In this document: piece after piece, positions 37,701 through 49,856 of the stretch
Numbering within the stretch: the stretch's first letter is position 1
Layout of the letters: every line of letters starts with the position of its first letter
DNA from: Sipunculus nudus
Taxonomy: Eukaryota > Annelida > Sipuncula > Golfingiida > Sipunculidae
Reading direction: 5' to 3'
DNA: 64,000 nt
Assembly (NCBI GenBank): GCA_026874595.1
Contig: CM049307.1
Location: forward strand, 75,492,643-75,556,642
Notes under the pieces: model-generated
The model's input: the letters and a program-made list of their open reading frames with translations, nothing else
Told to the model about the DNA's origin: nothing
Databases searched by the model: none
Made by a program: the position numbers and the translations under genes

Positions 37701-38329
37701 ATTCATTTATAAACAGAATATACAAATCACTGTATAACTACTGTCATTCATAGTCTTCATAGTCAATATCAAGACATTTGAATGACCTGCATTCTCATTT
37801 ATGGATATAACCAATTTCCAGCTGTGGCCATGACTGTTAAAATGTACAGGGGATTATCTCTGTCTTCCATAATACCGGGTAGATGTGTGTAGCTATCTCA
37901 ACTTAAAATGTCAGCAGTCCACATTTTAATCATTCTCATATAATCTTATAAAATATAATTTGTTTTTCTTTCACAAATCAAGGAGAAACTGATGAATAAC
38001 AATTTAATTTCAAAGAGAAGGGAGTCTAAAGGCGAAAAATGTGTCCATAAACTTTTGAATGTGATCTAGATAAAAAGTCAAACATTGGTAGAGGGGTGTG
38101 CTCTTTAAAAGCTCTTATTTACATGTTATAATCCTAAGATCATCATTTTTTTTTCTTTTCAATCCTTTCTTTTAGCTGCAGGAAACCATTTCCATTTTTT
38201 AATGCTTGCTTAACTAAGTACTATCTTCATCTGCAGTATTTCATTCCGATTTCAGACTATGTGAAAGATGCTAACACAAGATAATTCTGGTATCAACCAG
38301 ACTTAGTATAACACTCCTGCAGGTCCTGG
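37701..38329. other. Intergenic sequence, nothing recognised
   Basis: The satellite ends abruptly into ordinary AT-rich sequence. No element terminus or exon was seen. Confidence 0.4.
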
Positions 38330-38550
38330 GTGTGTACCAACCCAACTGCTCAGTCAAAACACTAGGGAACCCTTAAAGGCGCACTCGTTTGTGAGTGAAT
38401 CATGACTGTTGGACACAGACTCCCCATTAAGCCTACAGAGTGCTCACTAAGAGTGGGGCTGACCATTATATATGTCACTGCCTGGACTGAGATTTAAACT
38501 CGTGATCTACCAACTTTGAGTCTTGTGCTTGACCCCATGACCATGGGGTC
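38330..38550 (-). mobile_element. tRNA-derived SINE, same family as 3622-3890
   Basis: Read on the minus strand it gives GACTCAAAGTTGGTAGATCA, CGAGTTTAAATCTCAGTCC, AGGCTTAATGGGGAGTC and GAGTGCGCCTTTAAGGGTTC. These match the plus-strand SINE at 3622 in the same order. The box-B-like GAGTTTAAATCTC is degenerate, so this copy is old. Limits are approximate. Confidence 0.65.
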
Positions 38551-39209
38551 AGTGAGATCACCATATTGTAAGTAGGAAGATAAGGGGTGTTGTTGTCAAC
38601 ACTTTCCGTACATGGTTGTATCAGTTTTCATTAAATTGTATAACACACCACAAAAAGTGCTAACTGTACATATTTGAATTCTGAGATCACCATACTGATA
38701 ACAATAGAGTGACACAGCCACTTATTTTGGGAATATGATACAATGAGGTTCCATATCCAAAGATCATCACTTTTCCTGACAGGTCTCAGTGTCAGTCCAA
38801 GACAGGAGTCCAAGTCTGAGTGTCTGAAAAAGTGATCTCAATTAAGTCAAAGTCCAGACTCAAGTCAACCACCACTGTTACTATCTATATCTACTCATTG
38901 GGGCAAAAGGTTGGCACAGTTTGTGATATACATCTATGAAGAGCTTCTGATAATGAAGAGCTCCTGTCTAATTTACTGGATGATAGTGGGCGATTTCAGA
39001 ATATATTTTAGAATTTAACCAAATATTATAATGACAATTAATACTCTGAAAAATTAAGTCACACTGACCAAAACTAAAAACTGACTGTTTACGAGTGATT
39101 AACATGGCATTGTTTCTGTTTCATTCATGTTATCCTGCAAATGATATAAATATAAACTTGTTTAATTTACATGGATTGTACAAATATTTATTATAACCAA
39201 TCGCGGCAC

Positions 39210-39392
39210 TCTTCATGGCTCCAGTGATGGCTTTTGGTAGTCTGCAGGGGTGGAGGAAACTGGAGTACCTGGAGAAAACAACCAGCCTTGAACGGGCAAC
39301 TGCAACCAACTCTCATGATCATGCCGGGGATCGAACCCAGGTCGCCAGCGGAGAGAGCCACGCGTTTTACCACTCAGCTGTCCAGGCCCAAG
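39210..39392 (-). mobile_element. tRNA-derived SINE, second family
   Basis: On the minus strand, TGGACAGCTGAGTGGTAAAA resembles a tRNA box A, and a perfect box B (GGTTCGATCCC) follows at the expected distance. After the tRNA-like head comes GTTGGTTGCAGTTGCCCG, then TTTTCTCCAGGTACTCC and TTTCCTCCACCCCTGCAG. Text of this last kind is familiar from repeats of many marine invertebrates. The sequence does not fold into a clean acceptor stem and lacks a normal tRNA 3' end, so it is a SINE and not a functional tRNA. Confidence 0.6.
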
Positions 39393-40149
39393 GATGTATT
39401 TGATGTTATAAAAATTTAACCTGTTACCTGACTTTTAAGTCTACCACCAAAATTTATTTTTCACATTCACTATTAGGGCATTCTTGATTAGTTGCTACTG
39501 ACATAAATGTGTCTTTTTTTTTTGCATATAACTTGTGACAAATTAGGTCACAGTAACCAAATTTGATATCGTTAAGATCTTTACAATTAATTTCAGTCAC
39601 ATATTGAGCCACATACCTTGAGGAAATTAGATCATTGTGTTGTTCCAATTTGTTTTTTTTTTGCCAGATTTTACCTAATTACTGAGTTATGAAATATAAA
39701 AGAAGTTTGCCTGGAGCATCAACCATCAGACAAAATTGGTATACACTGATGACATGGATGGCAAATTATAAAAGAGTTTTTGGGGAGGACAACACAAAAA
39801 CTTCAAAGGCTGTTGTTGTTTAGTGTACTGAATTTATATTAACCTCAAGTCTGGAAATAACAATGAAGTTCCTCAGGAACAAAACCTGAAGACTTCTGGT
39901 ACATGCACTGAGTGACATTCCACTGCTGCACTGGATGACCTCTCAGTCCAGACATGAATCAGACCACTCCCCCCAGCAGTCATGATTCACAATCAGCCCA
40001 CACAGCAATGCTCACAAACACCATTAACCTGTCTCTTATTTGTGCACGTGCACTAAAACTTATCACCATGGCTACAGAATACTGATCTTGTAACAATGGT
40101 AGAAATTCACACACCATCCTTAAATATTTATTATCAATGTCTAACACCT

Positions 40150-40385
40150 TGATGACATGCAAGCTGACGAAAAGTGTAAACAATAACAGGGTTTACTGGG
40201 TTCAAATGAAGAAAAAATATTTGAAGGGAACTTAATAAGACTTATATTGTAACCTCTCTTTTTCCTTTGATGATATACAAGTTTACCAAAAATGTAACAA
40301 ATAACAGGGTTTATTGGGTTCAAAAGAAAAAAAATATGTGAAGGGAACATAATAGACTTATTTGGTAACCCCTTTTTCTCAGTAT
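40150..40385. repeat. Two-copy tandem duplication, 118-base period
   Basis: ATAACAGGGTTTACTGGGTT (about 40183) and ATAACAGGGTTTATTGGGTT (about 40301) mark two diverged adjacent copies. Both are followed by AAGGGAAC and by a GTAACC...CTTTTTC tail. Function unknown. Confidence 0.8.
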
Positions 40386-41450
40386 CTGTGTACTTTTCCA
40401 CCCAAACAGGATCAATCCAAATTTGTCAACAATTTCCACAAGGCTGTCCTTATAATAAACGGGTTAATTTATGCAACCACTGGACTGGATCACCTTTAAG
40501 GTCAAAGGGTACCTATATGGTCTTACTCTGAATATCCAAATGAACTCTGGCAAGAAAGTACACTCAGTTATGACATGTGATAAATGTATTAAATGTTTCT
40601 TCAATACATTAAAAGAGCAATTAAAAATTCTATACATTTAAGAGCAATTAAAAATTGAATTAAATATTTTAACTGAAAGTGCAAAGAAATACTACTGAAT
40701 TATATTTTTATATATTTGTGTGTGTGCTATCGTATACCAATTACTATATCATATAATTTTCTTTGAGCACATAAGAATTAAAATAAATTGGCCCAGGCAT
40801 CTCATATTTCAAATGCATCACATCAACTCCAAAATGTGTCTATTTTGCCTTAATTACCGTGATCTGGTACAGACCCATGAACTGTTTACATCACACACAT
40901 GAATGAGGTTTAGCTTATTTAGATAATTCTTTTCTCAATTATAAAATTTTAATTTCTCTTTTGTAATTGGAATTATAAATGGGAATGTCTTGTGGTGTTT
41001 ATAAACTTTCTGCAAAATCTCTCTTGTGATTACTATAATCTAACTGCTTTTGGGAAATTCACAAGTTTTACTAGGCTACAGTAAGATATATATTATTTAT
41101 ATATAATATGGGTGGGTTGTGAATGTACTGAGATGACTGATGTTAAATAAATAAAGGAAGACACATCAACAAGCCTCATTCATAGACAATAATGTGATGA
41201 CCCACTCCCACACCTATACTAATAAGAAACATAGAAAAAAGTTATCAATGGACAGATGAGTAAGCCACACTCAGCAAGTACTCTCAATGGCTTGTACTTG
41301 GGATCGTTCAGTGCCATACATCGTGTTTAATCTTTTTTGACCTTTTTCATCACACCATCCCACTCATGCTATTATCTGTGGAAGAATGTTCTTTTGTGAC
41401 AATCAGTCATCTCTTGAAACCATACAAGGACACATTATAATATAGAAAGA
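40386..41450. other. Intergenic sequence, nothing recognised
   Basis: AT-rich; no exon or repeat end identified. It lies beyond the probable 3' end of the minus-strand small Maf gene. Confidence 0.4.
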
Positions 41451-41454
41451 ATAA

Positions 41455-43600
41455 TTTATTAAAATGCCTGTAACATACAAACACTTTGCATTGAGAACAT
41501 CTGACAAATATGGACGCAATATGATGTGTTATGAATGTAACAAACTCCTTTCTAAAGTCAAGGAAAACATGCAAATTTGATTATTAATAACTAGATTTTA
41601 GTCCATAATCTTATAAAGATTTTTAATATTACACAGGCAAAATGTACCCATAATGATGTTAATGATGAATTGAAATCATGTGACATGAGAGGTTTTACCT
41701 TTTGACATCATATGCTCACAGTTAATCATAAAAAATGTAGCCATATCCGAAATAATTTTAACAAAAATAATAATTAACACATAAGTGCACTAAATTAGAT
41801 ATATTTTAAATCTATTTAAAGTGAAATCTTTGATTTAAGAAATAATTTCTCTGTTGCTTAAAGAATGTGAAAAAAATAAGATATAGTCAAAAACAATCAA
41901 ATATCCATTATTCAAACATGCTGGATATTTTCCCATCTGACACTGTTTTGCAGATAAAAAATAGGTCATACTAAACCTATCATGTACCCAGTTACCACCA
42001 AGCACCTTTGGTTTATAATTAGTACCATTTTTTAATGTATGGTAACCGGTAATTACACTAAACGACTCTGGCTGGACATGACCAACAGACTTATTAACAT
42101 GTGTTTGAACAAACATCCTCAAACATGTGTTCATGGTCCATTCCTACAGTCATGTCCTCATAAATATGCCTGTCCTGCCATTCTTAGAATAAACCATTGG
42201 TCATGAAACCCTGTTTACATATGTGAATGATATGCTACTTACTGTGGAGTACTGAGCTCCCACATGGGTCACAAACATTGACCAATCAGCTGCTGATATT
42301 TGACAACGTGGCCAATCAGCTTCTTACAAGTATGGAATGCATGAGCAAGTGGACAAGGACAACTTAAATAACCACAACAACCACAACATTACTATATTTT
42401 TTTAAAAGTAATACTGTTTTTTTATAAATAACAAATGATAAACTTCACTTCAGCTGTATCCTATATAAAACATGCTACATGCGATTATGCTGGTGACAAA
42501 AAATAAAAAATACACAACAGCACTCAATCATATTAATGAACAATTAAATTAACTTAATAACAGCACAATATGGTTTATACTCCAACCATATACACCATGC
42601 AGTGTTAAAATCCGGGATAATTCTGAGACATTCATTCCAAATTATGAAAATAAAAGGCTACATCTAAGAAATTTTGACTGAAAAGAAAACGGCCCTTGAA
42701 AATTTAAATAATAAATACTTTGCGTTTTCTCATACTATTTTCCAAGATAGATCAAAGAACCACCATAACAAACATAGTTCATAATGGTCTCTTTAACAAT
42801 AAAAGGCGGCAATAATTGTCATCTCTGTGGCAGGATTGATCGTCCCAGGATATATATGACTCTGTGGAACAGGTGGCAGCAGTAGTTTGAACAAGATGGG
42901 TACAGGTATTGGCAGTTGTAACATTCGCTCCACAGTCTCAGGATGAAATGAACTCATAAATATACAAATGTGGTGAACAATCTACCAATCAGGAGGACCT
43001 TATATATTCACTGAGAATCTATGTTGGGTGGGGACTGAGGAGACGGGGCCATTGGTTCCCCTGTGATATTTTTTTCATAACAAGATTATGAATTTCTCTG
43101 ACATTTTTAACCAGGTGCAAATATCACCCTTTTAAACTGTTACTTCACAAAATTTTCTAGTAAAAGTGGCCTCTCTTCTCATATCTTAATGTAGATACAT
43201 TCCCCTGCCCCGTTTAAATATTACAATTAGATCCATAGTAAAATGGTGTTTGTGCGAATGTGAAATATGAAGTGTATGCTTTGGATTTGTGTTATGAGTT
43301 TGAACTAGACTTCCTTTCACAACGCAAAATAAATACATCACACTCTGCGCACAAACACTGACTGGGACAAACATCCTGGCAGTTCACAAAATTAAAACCT
43401 CTGTACGGTGGCAACTTGCGTTGGATGAAAAGTCAACTACAGACTGATGGCAGTAGTGAAAACTAAAATAACATGAAAATCAACTTCAAAAGTCTTAACA
43501 TACATGTAATAGAGAATGTTTGTTTGGTCTGTTACTGTGGAAAGTTGTGAGCAATAGGATGTAATGAGATGCGTGGAGTTTGTGCGTGACCTTTTGGAGG
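41455..43600 (-). other. maf-S: Probable long 3' UTR of the small Maf gene
   Basis: Minus-strand sequence after the Maf stop codon. No other gene was seen. The only plausible polyA signal I noticed is AATAAA on the minus strand at 41455-41460, which would give a 3' UTR of about 2.1 kb. The true end could be nearer if a variant hexamer is used. Confidence 0.35.
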
Positions 43601-44026
43601 TCAGCTTGGTGAGATAGGAGGCTCTGGCTTGATCACTGTGATCTTCTGTATTTTATTGCTGACGGATATATTTTGTAAGGCTGAGTACTTGGTCCTCAAA
43701 TCTTGAAGTTCATGTCGCATCTTATTATTTTCACTTCGGAGTTTGTCCACTTCTACTTGTAATGTCTGCCTCTCTTGCTCCAATTCTTCTTTTTGTGTTA
43801 ACCTGCGTTCTCTACAATTTGCAGCATAACCTCTATTCTTGAGGGTTCTTCGACGCTGTTTTAGTTTTAAGACTTCATCTCGAGGTAGACCGCGTAACAT
43901 CCGGTTCAACTCACGAACTGTTAACATAACTAGGTCATGGTCTGATATTGAGAAGTTTGGAGAGTCCTGGAATTCTTGGTATTGGCTACTAGAACCTTCA
44001 GAGCTGTCATCATTCTTTGGTTTTGC
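43601..44026 (-). CDS. maf-S: Small Maf bZIP transcription factor, last coding exon (complete bZIP)
   Basis: Acceptor TTCTTTCCAG precedes 141 codons and a stop. Residues are numbered within this exon. Residues 1-27 are acidic and Ser-rich. 28-53 form the Maf extended homology region ([17 protein letters not shown]). 54-78 form the basic region ([20 protein letters not shown]), with the Maf-specific tyrosine in NRGYA. 82-117 form the zipper, heptads L82, L89, L96, M103, L110, L117. The tail [17 protein letters not shown] ends the protein. There is no transactivation domain and the length matches small Mafs (MafF/G/K type). Family members act in the nucleus at Maf recognition elements, as repressive homodimers or as partners of CNC and Bach factors. 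AANC replaces the vertebrate AASC. The IKPE at 132-135 fits a SUMO acceptor motif. Identification is firm; the F/G/K label is not meaningful in invertebrates. Confidence 0.97.
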   Translation of the reverse strand, partial: AKPKNDDSSEGSSSQYQEFQDSPNFSISDHDLVMLTVRELNRMLRGLPRDEVLKLKQRRRTLKNRGYAANCRERRLTQKEELEQERQTLQVEVDKLRSENNKMRHELQDLRTKYSALQNISVSNKIQKITVIKPEPPISPS

Positions 44027-45805
44027 CTGGAAAGAATACAAAATAGACTTTATAAACAATCACCATTATTTAAACATTATTCAAATGTAAAAAGGGATGC
44101 AGGTAAAATATTGTCTTGGCTAGTTTCACTAGACTTGGATTATGTCACTGTAGAAAGGAATCTAATTCAATGAGGTCATGACATTAAGTGACAATACATA
44201 ATGGAATTTATTAAATAACTGCACTTAATGTAGCGTGATCATTCAGTAAACCGTGTTGAATAATGATGTTTCGATTTAAATGGGCATCTTAAAGGAGTGT
44301 TTATTGAGCGAATTATGCAAGACATGGCTAGCGCCAAATTTGCCCAGTCATAGAATATTTGACCCAGGGGTTCACCCTTTGACCTTTGACCAAACACCCA
44401 TGGGTCATATATGCAACCCCTAAAATGGTCATGTAATTAAGTCAGCAACTGAATAATGCCCAAACAGCAGACAATAAAATCTCCTGACCATCAGTTAACA
44501 AAGTTCAGGTCAGTGTGGACTGGTGTGTGACTCACAAAGTATGCCCTGACACAAATATTTACATAGTGAAGAGAAATGCTGTATAGAGACTTAGAGGCAT
44601 TCATGCATGGCTGCCAAAATGCATACATCATCAAGGATTACACAAGTGTGCTGGTCACGACATCCAGTCATGATAACTTCCAACAAATCATGAGTCTGCA
44701 CCATTCTAAGCTCTTAATGGGAGGTCAAGAAGTTTCAACATTTTTCTATTGAACAAGAAGTGACTCATCATCACAATATGTTGACTGTTTACCTGTATGA
44801 CTGTTTACCTGTATGAATCGAATAAACAGGTTGACAAACACCAACTCCAAGAAGGAAGTAAGGTCTATAAATATATTGTGGTCTCTAAATATATGTCAGA
44901 GTCAATGTTCTGCCAAGTGTAAATTCCGATCAGCGGCTATCACCATCATCAGCCAAGCTGTTTTGGAATTATAAGCATCCCTACCTTTGGTGTCAACAGA
45001 TAATAAAAGGGGACAGCAAAAACTATCAAAGCCTCATTTTTTTCTGGTACAAAGTACCACAGAATTGGAGTATAAACATATTAATTTCCAGGATTCTCAT
45101 TTACACTTCAGGCCACAAGGCTGAATAACAACCTGATTGATTGACTGATGTAAGTTTATTTTTTCGTTATCAAATGTTGACCTATAACATGACCTACCAT
45201 TCTGCCAATCACCAGACGTTAAGAGATCGGTATCAGCCATGAGCTGACCATATGCTCTCATCAATCAGTGAACTAACATCAAAACAGCAGCTTTCTGGTA
45301 AACATCTATAGAGTCATCCGGTACACAATATCAACACAGGCAGAATTTGCGTCATTGGCAGTTCCCCCCATGGTGTTAACATTCCAATCACTTTATGACT
45401 GAATAACCACTGATATCATGTCCACACAAGTGACCAGTGTCCAGGCTTGAACTGACCGGTAGATGACCTGTGCCAAACACTTGTGCAATACTTGGTACTA
45501 GAGGGTATACACAGGCTCTCATTGTAAGCCTCACTCTGAGCTTCGATATTGCACTAGCCTGACCCCACATTTCTGCTGACTAATCATAACACTGGCAACA
45601 ACTGGCAACAACCAGAAAGTTCTGCGTCTTAGCCTAGGGTTCAATATGAAGGACACTTACGTGACTCCAAACAGAAGATTGCTCTCCACTGAGAAATTTT
45701 TGTATTTTCTGTATAATTTGTTTACAGACCACAACATGTCCTCAAGGATCCCTCCCTATTAGAATTATTGGTTTGTACCAAATAAGAATAAAGCATGTAA
45801 CTTAC
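44027..45805 (-). other. maf-S: Small Maf intron
   Basis: GT-AG intron of 1,779 bases on the minus strand (GTAAGT to TTTCCAG), phase 0 at both ends. No exon or element recognised inside. Confidence 0.8.
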
Positions 45806-45847
45806 CAGGTTCAAAGGCTCTGAGTCCATAGGGCTTTTTGGCCTGGC
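45806..45847 (-). CDS. maf-S: Small Maf 14-codon microexon
   Basis: A 42-base exon between acceptor CTCTTTGTCCACAG and donor CTG|GTAAGTTAC on the minus strand, both phase 0. It encodes ARPKSPMDSEPLNL. The peptide ends in M-D-S-E-P-L-N-L, a near copy of the M-D-H-E-E-P-L-D-L that ends the preceding exon. The next exon begins AKPKND, echoing ARPKSP. Because it is phase 0 on both sides it can be skipped without a frameshift. Its internal ATG could also serve as a start. N-terminal extensions of this kind are not part of vertebrate small Mafs, so its role is unknown. Confidence 0.8.
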
Positions 45848-48261
45848 CTGTGGACAAAGAGAGAGGAAATTCATGAGATAAATTATATACCTAAGAATTA
45901 CAATAATTGTACCCAGTTGAACAAACACTTTAAATAGCCATTATACAATTTCTTGCAATTTGGTAAATCTGACCTTGTTTTAATAGTACTTATTTAAATG
46001 TTATGCCAATGTGCTGAGTAAGTTAGAAATATACAATAATGAAACTTTCAGGTAAAGATAAAAGCTAGTATATATTATAACACAGATACATGAATCATGT
46101 GTCTATAAGACTGTATGTTTTAAATACCTACATTGACCTGAACCATTGGTGCCATTCAGACTGTTAAGTACTCCCAAGCTTTCTGCAAGATCTGTTCTGC
46201 TAACTGTATAAAAATTCCACACAAGCACAGTACTGAACTCAATATATGCTGTGTCAGCTGATTTTCAACCCAGCACACTCAGCTAGAGCCCATGTGTCGG
46301 TCTGGCCTGTATGCAGGTCGCTTGCTCAATAATTCTGAGGGAGCCACCAAAACTGCTGACTCAGCACTATGTGGCATGATGTAAACAAACTGTATAGCAT
46401 GACTAGGCTTATCTACGCACACTTTATGTATAGCGTGCATGTGTTCGGGCAGTTTCTGCTTAGCAATCAATCACAATTCAACCTGTAGGGGTCCTTGGGT
46501 ACACTAAAATGTGATGATGCAATATATATAAAATGTACTTTGGAAGGAGCTCGCCCTCTCAATTAATGTAGGTGGGCAGGACCCTGCATGGTGAGCCAGC
46601 AGATATAACAAAGACCTGCACTGCCCACTCTGGGTGTTGCCACCACTACCTACACTCCCTCCATAATGACATTTTCTTCATGGGTTTAACATCTCCTGCC
46701 TTTTTGCAAGTGCACATTAGTTTATGTACATTTAAAAGCGATATAAACTCTGGTCTATTCTCAGGTGTGTCATGCGTAGTGAAATGTAAAATGAAAGTAC
46801 TTGTGGTTTGTTTCCTACCATTGCCCCACCCATATGTCATGTTAAGAACTCAAATACTCACTGTAAAATTAAAACCACAATTCCCTTAATCAATACAACA
46901 TGTTATAAAATGAAACAGAATGAACAGAATTTTAAAAATTATTACAATACATTTAAGCCATAAGGTTTCTTGATAGCAAACCTATACAAATTAAAAAAGT
47001 AATTTGACAAAAATACTGCTGTTTATTTAATTGTTTAGATAATTAGCACTCTTACCTTAATGTGTATTTTTTTAATTATAATGATTGGATTCTTTCTCAA
47101 ATTACAAATAACTGAAAAGCCTTATGAATTTGTAATAACTTCATTTTAATAAATTCATTTTATCATTTCACTTTTATTCTAGAATTTGAAGAGAATTTAA
47201 CACAAAATATTTAGTCACAATAAATTGCTTTCCAAATTCACTTTCAAAGTTTACTTTTAATCTGATAAAATATATACTACATGCAGAAATGTGATATTAA
47301 TTTTATTAATCATTCATTGCTTAAGCCATATGGTCAAATCAAAATTAGAAGTTATACAATATAAAACCATCAATAAAATATATACTACTCACATAAACAT
47401 GATATTAACTTTTAATTTAATTGATCACTGAATAATTTGTAGGTATTATAAAGTCCAGATAAAGGTTTAAAGTTTTAATTACGTTCTTACTTTTAATATA
47501 ATTTATAAAAAAAATTGTCTAGTTTCACTGAATATTATCAATATAAATAATTGATGCTGTCTCTCAACTCATATCATGCTAAGTTGGTGACTGACTTATA
47601 TATATGCATATCAGGCAAGCGCAAAGTTCTTCGTCAAAATTCAAGTACAGATAAAACCATATGGACCCCCCTGGTTTCAAACCATATATCTCAAATAAGT
47701 AAGTAGGTGAGAGAAGACAAAGACAGCTCATACTGTAAGTGACTCTGTTATATACTTCTTTACATAACCTACTTAGCAAGATTACATGGACAAAGAGCTA
47801 AAAGAGATGAGGCCCTTGTCCAGAAATGGATATGTATTTGTGTCTATTATTTTGGCCACTTGACAATATATGGGAGAGCCATGAAGTAGCAGATGGTAGT
47901 ACAAACTTGCATCTGGAGCAACGCGAGGCAAAAGACGCCTGCAGTTGTACGTGAGAACAGTAAAGAGTGGCCCGATTCCGAGCTACCCAAACACATGTAG
48001 TGCAAAAAGGATACACTGTTGTCAGCATGTACACATACCGGAGCACCCCTGCCATCTTACATCACAAGTACTGCACCAAGCACAAATTTAAAGTCACTCT
48101 CCATACATGTACAGTCAGGCATTTTATCTCCTCCAATAAGATGGAGGAAGGTTTTAATCTTACTCTGTGTCTGTCTGACTGTATGCCTGCCTACCCACAT
48201 ATCAGTCTGTCTATATTTGTGAGACATAACATACTACTATTACTGTGAAAATCTAAAAATT

Positions 48262-48445
48262 ATATCCAGCTAAGGGACCTCAATAAAGTGATCACATTTC
48301 CTAAGGGTGGTCATCCAAGCAAGGTCTGATATCAAGAGCAAAACCAAAAGAGAACAAAGACAATGAAAAAAGTGGTCATTATTTTGTGGTGGTCGCTAAA
48401 CTGAGGTTGTCATTTGGTGAGGTCTTATTGTACTGTACTATGCTG
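48262..48445. mobile_element. Possible short inverted-repeat element (Tigger-like style)
   Basis: The left side has GGGACCTCAATAAAGTGATC and GGGTGGTCATCC. The right side has GTGGTGGTCGCTAAACTGAG and GGTGAGGTCTTATTGTAC. The two sides are loosely complementary, in the style of the GTGGTCGTAATT repeats of the element at 25000. Ends are diverged and no target duplication was found. Confidence 0.3.
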
Positions 48446-49149
48446 ATTTTAATATGTACAAATTTTCTTATGTTAAAAATATACCTTAATGAAGCAATTA
48501 TTAGATTTCTTCAGGAACTCTGTGACCTTGGAATTATCCCATTTTTGTTCATACAATAACCGTATGGACACACTGTTATTTTCAAAATTGTCGAGGAGGT
48601 TCATTTAAACCACTGTCTTGAACTTTAAGATAATTCTATACCCCTTCATTGTCATATTGTTACCTTGTACTGTATTCAACAAGGAGTGCCATTACAGGGG
48701 ATAATTTGATCCTTTAACAACAAGGCACTAAATCTATGAAACATAAAATGATGATTTATCCCAGCACACTTTAGATCTTTGCAATCTCAATTGTCTCGAT
48801 CTTATCAGTCATTCATCAAACTGTAAAGCTTTATCTGCATGATAAGGATATATATTATCCACAACTTTTTTAATTATCATTCTTTTGATCTGCCAAGTGG
48901 CTAATGAGGAAAAAATTTATTATTTTGCACTTAAAAGAGAAGGAAGAGCCAGCTAGTGCAATCCCTTTAAAACACGTGCCTGCTTGACAACCACACAACT
49001 TCCTTGACCCTCAACCAGGAAGTCTGAAGATCAACAAAATGCCTTTCTGCTGGATATCACTCGATCACTACTTAACATGAGCTCGTCCTTTTAGTTAAAT
49101 TCATGCCCAAGTGTTCTGAGGAATTTCATTGGCAAATTCAGCACAACAG

Positions 49150-49230
49150 GGAAGCATCCGTTATCCGTTCTGTCCTACAGTGGTCGTAGTGGTAGCCAAA
49201 GGGTTCAGATTTGGTTCCAGGAATACCCCT
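49150..49230 (-). pseudogene. Decayed or unused copy of the FGYHYDQ coding exon
   Basis: A 21-base exact match to the coding exon (49181-49201 here, 49813-49833 in the exon) encodes FGYHYD in the same orientation. After a gap the match resumes loosely (AGGACAGAACGG against AGGGTAGAACGC). The local reading is SEPFGYHYDHCRTERITDAS, then LLC and a stop. A pyrimidine-rich AG precedes it, but its phase does not fit the phase-0 junctions around it. It is best explained as a degenerate exon duplication within the adjacent intron. An alternative exon is possible. Confidence 0.45.
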
Positions 49231-49615
49231 CCCCAAAAAAAGGTTTATTGGATCACATTTCACATGTGGTTTTAATTGTCTTTGCAACAGGCAGTGCAAG
49301 GAACCCGTCTTTTTTCATGTCTAGCTCGAACCCTGCTCCATAATACAATTCACATGAAAGTTGAATGCCTCAATTTTTTATGCTTGAACAACTGCCTATG
49401 GATAAGGATGTGTACAGAATGCGAAAAACATCAGTAATCAGATTAGCGTTTGCAATTTTCCTTCTGAACATCAGTATATATGTATTTTAGGCTTAATTAT
49501 CATGCATTTTAGGGTTGCTCTTCAGCATTTCAGCAAATCAAATTTATGTGGTTTTCTTAATATTACAGCATACTGCATTTATAATTTCTGTTTTGATGCT
49601 GTACCACAGCCATTA

Positions 49616-49688
49616 TTATATTATATTATATTTGATAATATATCTGATATTAAATTTGATATTATATTATATTATATTATATTATACA
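49616..49688. repeat. (ATATT)n degenerate AT microsatellite
   Basis: Runs of ATTATATTAT and related words adjacent to the donor side of the Maf exon at 49749. Confidence 0.85.
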
Positions 49689-49748
49689 TTTTAATCCCTA
49701 GTTTTAAGACATAGTCATAATAATGATGACGGTAAATGATGTACTTAC

Positions 49749-49856
49749 AAGATCTAGAGGTTCTTCATGGTCCATGCGTGTCCAGCGTTCTACCCTGTGC
49801 TGCGACTGCTGCTGGTCGTAGTGGTAGCCAAAGATGACTGGGACGTGTACTGGTGC
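49749..49856 (-). CDS. maf-S: Small Maf upstream coding exon (36 codons)
   Basis: A 108-base exon between acceptor TATGTTTTACAG and donor CTT|GTAAGTAC on the minus strand, phase 0 on both sides. It encodes APVHVPVIFGYHYDQQQSQH then RVERWTRMDHEEPLDL. Features seen: a Q-rich patch, an ERW motif, and a terminal M-D-H-E-E-P-L-D-L repeated in the next exon. With exon 54036-54104 it yields a predicted protein of 214 residues, longer than the usual 150-160 of small Mafs. All the extra length is N-terminal. No known domain is recognised in it. The methionine in TRMDHEE is a possible internal start. Confidence 0.8.

Larger units (their letters stand above)
45848..49748 (-). other. maf-S: Small Maf intron, 3.9 kb
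   Basis: GT-AG intron, phase 0. It contains a possible small mobile-element remnant (48262-48445) and a fragment resembling the upstream coding exon (49150-49230). Otherwise no exon was seen. Confidence 0.75.

Noticed and set aside
39325..39392. Functional tRNA gene
   Set aside because: Boxes A and B are present, but no acceptor stem pairs cleanly and a SINE body follows, so it was called a SINE.
43839..44173. Plus-strand frames antisense to the Maf bZIP exon
   Set aside because: Shadows of the minus-strand coding sequence with no splice or start support.
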